Source: SZUA-186 sp041552135
Lineage (GTDB): Bacteria; Pseudomonadota; Gammaproteobacteria; UBA9214
Length of the DNA stretch: 22,849 bases
Direction of reading: 5' to 3'
NCBI GenBank assembly: GCA_041552135.1
Contig: JBFELL010000028.1
Coordinates: 1-22,849 of the forward strand
Both the position numbers and the translations under genes were made by a program. Below the pieces are notes generated by a model, which was not told the DNA's origin, did not search any database, and worked only from the letters and a program-made list of their open reading frames with translations. Below, in pieces: positions 17,892 through 22,849 of the stretch. Each line of letters opens with the position of its first letter. The first letter of the stretch is position 1.

Positions 17892-18223
17892 AAATCATCT
17901 CGCGCAAAGATGCAAAGCGCAGTCTTCTGCCACAGGGGGCACAGAGAACACGGAGAATGGCAATCCCTGCGTCATTCGGGCCTTTTTTGTGCTCCAGCTT
18001 GCGGCAAAGTCCAGTGCGCCCAACAGCCATTGGTCGGGAATGTTCCATTGTTCTGCCTGCCCCCAGGCTCTCGGTGTTCTTTGCGCCCCCTGTGGCAAAA
18101 GGCTTCAAGCTGGCGTCATTACGTCCTGGCGCGGGAAACAATCTGCACCCGCTGCGGTGAACTGTAACCGGCCACCCAACCACCTGATGTATCATTGACT
18201 CCCATGAGGCGGGAAGCTCGCAA
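17892..18223. other. Intergenic region filled by an inverted-repeat element
   Basis: This 332-nt stretch between rarA and crcB contains several short overlapping ORFs that look non-coding. Most of it is occupied by inverted repeat C and its 114-nt interior. No clear promoter for crcB and no convincing fluoride riboswitch were seen in the last 120 nt. Confidence 0.65.
17925..18100. repeat. Inverted repeat C, 31-bp arms (MITE- or REP-like element)
   Basis: The left arm (17925-17955, core GCCACAGGGGGCACAGAGAA) is matched by the inverted right arm (18070-18100) at 27 of 31 positions, with 114 nt between. It could form a long stem-loop just after rarA. The interior has no coding features. The CACAGAG/CACGGAG wording resembles elements A and B, so the three may belong to one dispersed family. 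Confidence 0.8.
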
Positions 18224-18598
18224 ATGACCCAGGCGCTGGCCATCGCCGCCGGCGGTGCGATCGGCGCGCTGCTGCGCTACTGGGCCTCCACCGGCGTACA
18301 CGCATGGCTCGGGCGCGGCTTTCCCTATGGCACACTGTTCGTCAACGTGCTTGGCAGCCTGCTCATGGGCTTCCTGTATATCTGGCTCCTGGAGCGCATG
18401 GCCGTCAGTCCGGTCGTCCGCGCCTTTCTGCTGATCGGTGTCCTCGGCGCCTTCACCACGTTCTCCACCTTTTCCATGGAAACGCTCAACCTGATGGAAT
18501 CCGGCCAGCTCGGCAAGGCACTGGTCAACGTCGTCGCCAGTGTGATTGTGTGTGTCACGGCCGCCGCGCTGGGCGTATTCGCTGCGAGGCAACTATGA
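18224..18598 (+). CDS. crcB: Fluoride channel CrcB/FluC
   Basis: The 124-residue membrane protein exports fluoride as a dual-topology dimer. It has four hydrophobic segments and the family hallmarks: GGAIGALLRYW (Arg18), the GTLFVNVLGS segment with the pore Asn41, and the Phe-box region GAFTTFSTFSMET (about 75-87). Length is typical. It overlaps the DUF190 gene by 4 bp (ATGA), so the two are co-translated. A weak ribosome site (GGGAAG) lies upstream. Confidence 0.96.
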   Translation: MTQALAIAAGGAIGALLRYWASTGVHAWLGRGFPYGTLFVNVLGSLLMGFLYIWLLERMAVSPVVRAFLLIGVLGAFTTFSTFSMETLNLMESGQLGKALVNVVASVIVCVTAAALGVFAARQL

Positions 18599-18900
18599 AC
18601 ACACTCGATATCACTTTTGTACGCATCTACCTGACCGAGAAAGAAGGGCTCATGGAAGGCCTCCTCAAACGTCTCCACGACGAGGAGCAGGTTCAGGGCG
18701 TGACGGTCTTTCGCGGCATCAGCGGGTTTGGCAGTTCCGGCAAGCTGCACTCCTCGTCGCTGCTCGACATGTCACTGGACCTGCCGCTGGTGATCGAGTT
18801 CTTCGACGTACCGGAGAAGGTCGGCCAGATCCTCGAACACATCCGCCGGAACATCGATCCGGGCCACATTGTCTGCTGGCAGGGGGAGCTGGTGGTCTAG
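18595..18900 (+). CDS. DUF190 family protein coupled to crcB
   Basis: The 101-residue soluble protein has the DUF190 features: an opening beta strand ITFVRIYLTEKE, then GVTVFRGISGFGSSGKLHSS near residues 36-55, and DLPLVIEFFDVPEKV near 61-75. The fold is expected to resemble PII/CutA-type trimeric ferredoxin-like proteins. The biochemical role is not known. The ATG overlaps the crcB stop by 4 bp. DUF190 genes occur beside crcB in many bacteria, so a role in fluoride resistance or channel regulation is a reasonable inference. It is easily missed because a longer out-of-frame-to-crcB reading frame from 18304 contains it. Confidence 0.9.
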   Translation: MNTLDITFVRIYLTEKEGLMEGLLKRLHDEEQVQGVTVFRGISGFGSSGKLHSSSLLDMSLDLPLVIEFFDVPEKVGQILEHIRRNIDPGHIVCWQGELVV

Positions 18901-18982
18901 GCGGTGAATGCCTTTCTGCGCAGTTAAAAATCCCCCCCCTATGCAGTAAACTCACTGACCTTGAGAACCGCCGGGACTAACC

Positions 18983-20263
18983 ATGCTGGACCCCAGACTG
19001 CTCAGAAACGACCTCGACAATACCACTCGCCTGCTGGCCCGGCGTGGCTATACGCTGGATACCAGCCGGTTTCTCGCCCTCGAGGAGAAGCGCAAGGCCC
19101 TGCAGGTACGGACCCAGGAACTGCAGGCGGCCCGCAACACACGCTCGAAGTCCATTGGCAGGGCCAAGGCGGCCGGCGAGGATATCGCGCCGCTGCTGAA
19201 GGAGGTCGAGGGACTGGGAGACCAGCTGAAAGCCGCCGACGAGCAACTCGGGCGCATCCAGGACGAACTCAACGATATCCTCATGGACATACCCAACGTC
19301 CCGCACGACTCGGTGCCGGATGGCCGGGACGAGGAAGACAATACCGAGATGAGGCGCTGGGGAGAGCCGCGCACATTCGATTTCGCGGTGAAGGACCACG
19401 TTGATCTCGGCGAGGCGCTCGGGCAGCTTGACTTCGAGACGGCCGCCAAACTCAGCGGTTCCCGTTTCTGCACCATGCAGGGACCACTGGCACGACTGCA
19501 CCGCAGCCTGATCCAGTTCATGCTCGACACACACAGCCGTGAACACGGCTACACCGAGGTGTATGTCCCGTACCTGGTCAACAGCGACAGCCTGCGCGGC
19601 ACCGGCCAGTTGCCAAAATTCGGGGAAGACCTGTTCGCCATGCGCGGCGAACCGGGTCTTTACCTCATACCGACGGCCGAGGTGCCGGTCACCAACCTTG
19701 CACGCGGTGAAATCATCGAGGGCGACGCCATGCCCCGGCGCTTCGTCGCGCACACGCCATGCTTTCGCTCCGAGGCCGGTTCCTACGGCAAGGACACGCG
19801 AGGCATGATTCGCCAGCACCAGTTCGAGAAGGTAGAGCTGGTGCAACTGGCCAGGCCGGCGGATTCCTGGGATGCCCTGGAGGCACTCACTGGTCATGCA
19901 GAGGCGATCCTGCAACGGCTGGAGCTGCCGTATCGCGTCGTCACGCTGTGCACCGGCGATATCGGCTTTTCGGCAGCCAAAACCTACGATATCGAGGTCT
20001 GGCTGCCGGGCCAGCAGAAATACCGCGAGATATCGTCCTGCAGTAACTTCCTCGACTTCCAGGCGCGTCGCATGCAGGCGCGCTGGCGCAATCCCGAGAC
20101 CGGCAAACCGGAGCTGCTGCACACGCTGAACGGCTCGGGCCTAGCCATCGGGCGCACCCTTGTTGCCGTGATGGAGAACTACCAGCAGGCCGACGGGTCA
20201 ATTAGCGTACCGCCCGTCCTGCAACAGTACATGGGTGGAATCGATTTGATAAGACCGCTGTAA
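18983..20263 (+). CDS. serS: Seryl-tRNA synthetase
   Basis: The 426-residue class II synthetase charges tRNA-Ser and tRNA-Sec. The N-terminal coiled-coil arm that grips the long variable arm of tRNA-Ser spans about residues 27-105. Class II motif 2 is FRSEAGSYGKDTRG with RQHQFEKVE, and motif 3 is GSGLAIGRTLVAVMENYQ near the C-terminus. The serine-binding region TAEVPVTNL is present. Length matches E. coli SerS (430). It follows the DUF190 gene after 82 nt that include an eight-C run (18932-18939). In Pseudomonas serS also lies next to rarA, here separated by crcB-DUF190. Confidence 0.98.
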   Translation: MLDPRLLRNDLDNTTRLLARRGYTLDTSRFLALEEKRKALQVRTQELQAARNTRSKSIGRAKAAGEDIAPLLKEVEGLGDQLKAADEQLGRIQDELNDILMDIPNVPHDSVPDGRDEEDNTEMRRWGEPRTFDFAVKDHVDLGEALGQLDFETAAKLSGSRFCTMQGPLARLHRSLIQFMLDTHSREHGYTEVYVPYLVNSDSLRGTGQLPKFGEDLFAMRGEPGLYLIPTAEVPVTNLARGEIIEGDAMPRRFVAHTPCFRSEAGSYGKDTRGMIRQHQFEKVELVQLARPADSWDALEALTGHAEAILQRLELPYRVVTLCTGDIGFSAAKTYDIEVWLPGQQKYREISSCSNFLDFQARRMQARWRNPETGKPELLHTLNGSGLAIGRTLVAVMENYQQADGSISVPPVLQQYMGGIDLIRPL

Positions 20264-20374
20264 GCGACTATGACGCTACCTGCATTTGCCTGACAGCACG
20301 ACATGAATAGGCCACGACCGGCCAGGCGCATCTATTACCGTTCAAATCCGTGACCGGTGGACGCATGGGGCGTC

Positions 20375-21337
20375 TCAGTCACTACCGGAAACGACACGGC
20401 GCCAGTTATCCTCATCCCGATACACCTCGTACCGGGCCCAGCGGGCGAATTCCTCTCGTGTCGTGACGGCGGTTGTGCGCCTGCCGGGGCCGGTGACCGA
20501 TTTATAAATCAGTTTCCGATCGGCGCGGTCGTCGCGCTCGTCCTGCTCGATAATCAGGCGCACTCCCCAGTCTGCACCATAGCGGCCATTGCTGTAGTAA
20601 TGGCCGGTCTGCAGTTGTGCCGGGTCCGGCCCCGCACTGTTCTTGTCCTGTGTAGCCAGCTCATAGATCCGCAGCAGGTCATGTTCATTGACGTCGATAA
20701 AGGAATCGATCTGGCTCAGCGCGTAGACGAAGTCCGCATGGGCAATGCTGTCTCTCGTTTCATCCCCGCTGTCGGCCCGCCGACGGAGATGACGTTGCAG
20801 GTGCGCGGGGTAAATGCGCCAGTGAAACAGGGCATTGAATGCCACCGCCATGGCGAGGATGGCCAGCACATTCAGCAATACCGGGGTCAGGATGAACTGG
20901 TAGCCCAGTGCATGCACGTCCGGCCCGCCAATTACTGCCACCAGGGCGGTGGCCCCGCCGGGCGGGTGTATGCAGCGGAGGTAGTACATGCAGCCTACCG
21001 CCAGTGCCACGGCCAGCGGTGCGGCCAGCAGGGCATCCGGCACATGGCGTGCGCAGGCGGCCCCGACACAGGCCGAGACCAGATGCCCGCCAAGCAGCGG
21101 CCACGGCTGGGACAGGGCGCCGTGCGGCACCGCGAACAGGAGCACCGCCGATGCCCCCATCGATGCAACCATGAGGACGGCGGACTCGCCGAGAAAATAG
21201 TTGCTTGCGAGGTACACGGACAGGATGCCGGCAAATGCACCCAGTGCGGAGACCAGCTTCTCGGTGTGGCTTGCCGGATGGCCCTCCGCACCGATGAGCT
21301 GCAGCAACGGCCCGAGCAGTCTGCTAGTGTCATACAT
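20375..21337 (-). CDS. HPP family membrane protein with a C-terminal cytoplasmic domain
   Basis: The 320-residue protein starts with an HPP membrane domain (about 25-178) of four to five helices. Visible marks are MGASAVLLFAVPHGALSQPW (about 60-79), GGHLVSA and the signature HPPGGATA (124-131). Plant and cyanobacterial HPP proteins have been linked to nitrite transport; bacterial roles vary. Many HPP proteins carry C-terminal CBS domains. Here the tail (about 196-320) is different: a helical part with SQIDSFIDVNEHDLLRIYEL, then a polar part with GRYGADWGVRLIIEQDE and EEFARWARYEVYRDE, which I do not recognise. It is convergent with serS and 98 nt downstream of the 242-residue unknown on the same strand. 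Confidence 0.88.
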   Translation of the reverse strand: MYDTSRLLGPLLQLIGAEGHPASHTEKLVSALGAFAGILSVYLASNYFLGESAVLMVASMGASAVLLFAVPHGALSQPWPLLGGHLVSACVGAACARHVPDALLAAPLAVALAVGCMYYLRCIHPPGGATALVAVIGGPDVHALGYQFILTPVLLNVLAILAMAVAFNALFHWRIYPAHLQRHLRRRADSGDETRDSIAHADFVYALSQIDSFIDVNEHDLLRIYELATQDKNSAGPDPAQLQTGHYYSNGRYGADWGVRLIIEQDERDDRADRKLIYKSVTGPGRRTTAVTTREEFARWARYEVYRDEDNWRRVVSGSD

Positions 21338-21379
21338 GAGTCATGGCTCCGGTGAGAGGTCGTGCCATGGTAGCAGCCA

Positions 21380-21394
21380 CACAGGCAGCCTGTG
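21380..21394. repeat. Short palindrome upstream of the HPP gene
   Basis: CACAGGC-A-GCCTGTG is a perfect dyad with 7-bp arms around one base, about 43 nt before the HPP start codon. It may be an operator or the 3' hairpin of the preceding gene; no T run follows. Confidence 0.4.
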
Positions 21395-21435
21395 GCCGGA
21401 AACCGGTGACAACCTGTACTCACTACTGGATTCAG

Positions 21436-22164
21436 CTAGAACACGCCGCGCATAACGGCAACCAGCCACAGCAATCCACTGCATAATACGATAAATCCTG
21501 AAAGGCCCATCAGGCTTCGCCAGCCGTTGTCCATGGACTGCAGGATCCGGAAGTCCTCGACATAAATGGTCTCGCAGGCACCGTTGCCCTTGTCGTCGCG
21601 CGTGGTGCTGGTGCCCCTGTAGAAACCATCGTCGTTACGGTAACTGGCCAGCCAGCCGCGAATCCGGACCAGGTCGCCAATCCGGACATCCTCGATCCTG
21701 CCACGCAGGCCTTCATCCCCCGTCAGGAGGTGATTGTTCGAGATCTGGTCGCCCCTGAAGCGCTCCCAGGCAACGGGGTCACTGGTGCTGTAATTGCAGG
21801 TGAACTTGCCATTCCAGAAACTGAGCCGGTTCAGGTCGACGTCATCGGCATTGTCACCCCAGACGACGCAGATATCGGCAATATTCAGGTGGTCGTTCCA
21901 GAACCGGTGCAGGCTGTAATTGCCGTCATGGTGCCCGTAGGAGACAACAACACCGCGCAGGTCGTAGCGGTAGCGCGGCTCGATCCGGTATTGAACGCCG
22001 CTGGTGGAGACCGCAAACGGACGCACGTCAACCGCTGTCTGAACCGGTGCTTGCAGGGCTTCGCCGTCGGGTGTCACCGGTTGCGGGAAATCATTGCGGT
22101 TCCAGCAGGAAACCATGAACAGCGCGAGGGCCGTGTAGAAGGCGAGGGTGTTGAGCGTTTTCAA
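21436..22164 (-). CDS. Membrane-anchored periplasmic protein of unknown function
   Basis: The 242-residue protein has an N-terminal hydrophobic segment (about 6-19) ending in MVSC, a near-match to a lipobox with Cys20, and a C-terminal transmembrane helix (about 219-237, SGFIVLCSGLLWLVAV). The region between should be periplasmic. It contains YRYDLRGVVVSYGHHDGNYS and RFWNDHLNIADICVVWGDNA (about 66-106), then a strand pattern IGDLVRIRGWLASYR (about 162-176) suggestive of an OB-like barrel. Cysteines at about 99, 123 and 197 could pair. I cannot name a family or function. The upstream Met/Gly/Trp-rich gene ends 22 nt before its ATG, so they are probably co-transcribed. Confidence 0.8.
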   Translation of the reverse strand: MKTLNTLAFYTALALFMVSCWNRNDFPQPVTPDGEALQAPVQTAVDVRPFAVSTSGVQYRIEPRYRYDLRGVVVSYGHHDGNYSLHRFWNDHLNIADICVVWGDNADDVDLNRLSFWNGKFTCNYSTSDPVAWERFRGDQISNNHLLTGDEGLRGRIEDVRIGDLVRIRGWLASYRNDDGFYRGTSTTRDDKGNGACETIYVEDFRILQSMDNGWRSLMGLSGFIVLCSGLLWLVAVMRGVF

Positions 22165-22186
22165 GACGCACCCATGCCCGGCCTGA

Positions 22187-22849
22187 CTAGAAGATATACG
22201 ACATGTTCCTGAAGCCGGTTACCGGGCGCTGCTGGAATATCAGGATGTTGCCGGAAGATTCCTGCAGCACCAGGTCGGTCTGGTTGCGCATGAAGGTGTA
22301 GACCGTTTGGGAATTCGTCTTCGGCGTATACATCCAGACGAGGTTATCCTGAATGTTCAGTATGCCCTTGACGCTGTACTGGCCGCTCTTCAGCCGAAAG
22401 CGGTTGCCGCGGATCTCGAGGATATCGCCGGTGCTGCCATACCACTTGCCATCCAGCAGCGAGACCGCCGGAACGGTGTTGACCGGGAAGGGCATGTTCG
22501 CGGGGCCGCCCGGCTGGGCGGAACCCCACGGCATGGTACTGTTCCACGGGCTGCTGCCGCCACCCCCCCACGGCATCGTATTGCTCCAGAGGCTACTGCC
22601 GCCACCGCCCCACGGCATGCTGCTCCAGGGGCTCATGCCGAACCCGCTGCCGGGCCAGCCACCCATTCCCGCCATACCGGGCCACATACCCATGCCGGGC
22701 GACATGGCGCCCCAGGGCGATGACCAGCTGCTGACCGGCCAGCTGCCGCCGCCCCAGTCGTTGCCATCGGCCATGTCGGACATGACGTTCATGGCCGTCA
22801 GCATCATGCGAAACATGAGGCCGAACATGTCATCAAAGGCCTCGGCGGC
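22187..22849 (-). CDS. Met/Gly/Trp-rich repeat protein with a small C-terminal beta domain (start possibly outside window)
   Basis: The frame is open to the window edge, so the start is uncertain; the first internal ATG is at 22828, giving 213 residues. The N-terminal part has a Met-rich hydrophobic stretch (MFGLMFRMMLTAMNVM), then a low-complexity region rich in Gly, Ser, Trp, Pro and Met with repeats of MPWGGGGSS.W. From about residue 123 a compact domain follows: LLDGKWYGSTGDILEIRGNRF, then YSVKGILNIQDNLVWMY and LVLQESSGNILIF, a strand-rich pattern. No function is recognised. No signal peptide can be judged because the N-terminus may be missing. It precedes the 242-residue unknown by 22 nt. 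Confidence 0.7.
   Translation of the reverse strand, partial: AAEAFDDMFGLMFRMMLTAMNVMSDMADGNDWGGGSWPVSSWSSPWGAMSPGMGMWPGMAGMGGWPGSGFGMSPWSSMPWGGGGSSLWSNTMPWGGGGSSPWNSTMPWGSAQPGGPANMPFPVNTVPAVSLLDGKWYGSTGDILEIRGNRFRLKSGQYSVKGILNIQDNLVWMYTPKTNSQTVYTFMRNQTDLVLQESSGNILIFQQRPVTGFRNMSYIF
22527..22640 (-). repeat. 42-bp tandem repeat coding for MPWGGGGSS.W units
   Basis: Units begin at 22527, 22569 and 22611 on the plus strand, each starting CACGGCAT, with an exact 42-bp period; the third is partial. They encode 14-residue repeats. A run of seven C (22563-22569) lies at the junction of the first two units. Confidence 0.8.

Noticed and set aside
18130..18223. Possible fluoride riboswitch before crcB
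   Set aside because: A CTGATG and nearby CTCC recall part of the motif, but the conserved GG-GATGG-GT-C-CC half is missing and no pseudoknot can be drawn.
20325..20360. TTCAAATCC resembling a tRNA T-loop after serS
   Set aside because: The flanking bases do not pair as a T stem, and no acceptor stem, anticodon arm or CCA end is present.

Overview
The window is about 22.8 kb of high-GC chromosomal DNA from a gammaproteobacterium. The proteins read like those of Pseudomonas and of Chromatiales-type sulfur bacteria. The gene order serS / rarA-lolA-ftsK / trxB / aat / infA / clpA-clpS / csp / icd / mnmA-hflD matches the Pseudomonas housekeeping neighbourhood as I remember it. There are no phage genes, transposases, integrases, CRISPR arrays or rRNA genes, and no convincing tRNA. 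Most of the window is core genome with a few lineage-specific insertions.

Left part (1-6127). A minus-strand operon runs nudJ > secreted unknown > mnmA > hflD, followed by the first codons of another gene cut by the window edge (possibly aconitase). Facing it are a strongly translated secreted protein of unknown function with a clear terminator, then icd (NADP-type isocitrate dehydrogenase). A cold-shock protein gene with a long leader lies convergent to icd.

N-degron block (6128-11039). clpS-clpA (+) converge on infA, aat and a FemAB-like acyltransferase gene (-). Aat tags proteins with Leu/Phe, ClpS recognises the tag, and ClpA unfolds the substrate for ClpP. The second transferase (Bpt/Ate), usually between aat and infA in Pseudomonas, is absent. 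A FemAB-like gene (COG3146 type) overlaps the start of aat by 4 bp.

Middle (11040-17891). trxB (-) is divergent from ald (alanine dehydrogenase). Then comes the tightly overlapped operon ftsK-lolA-rarA: chromosome segregation, lipoprotein carrier, and replication-fork ATPase.

Right part (17892-22849). A non-coding inverted-repeat element precedes crcB and a coupled DUF190 gene (fluoride export), then serS. The last 2.5 kb on the minus strand hold a Met/Gly/Trp-rich protein, a membrane-anchored periplasmic unknown, and an HPP membrane protein with an unfamiliar cytoplasmic tail. These three are the least explained genes.

Points most worth following: the aat-coupled FemAB-like gene in a locus lacking bpt, the C-terminally extended IF-1, the unknown pair at the right edge, the HPP tail domain, and a family of three intergenic inverted repeats. 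All assignments come from reading the sequence and recalled family knowledge; no database search was run.
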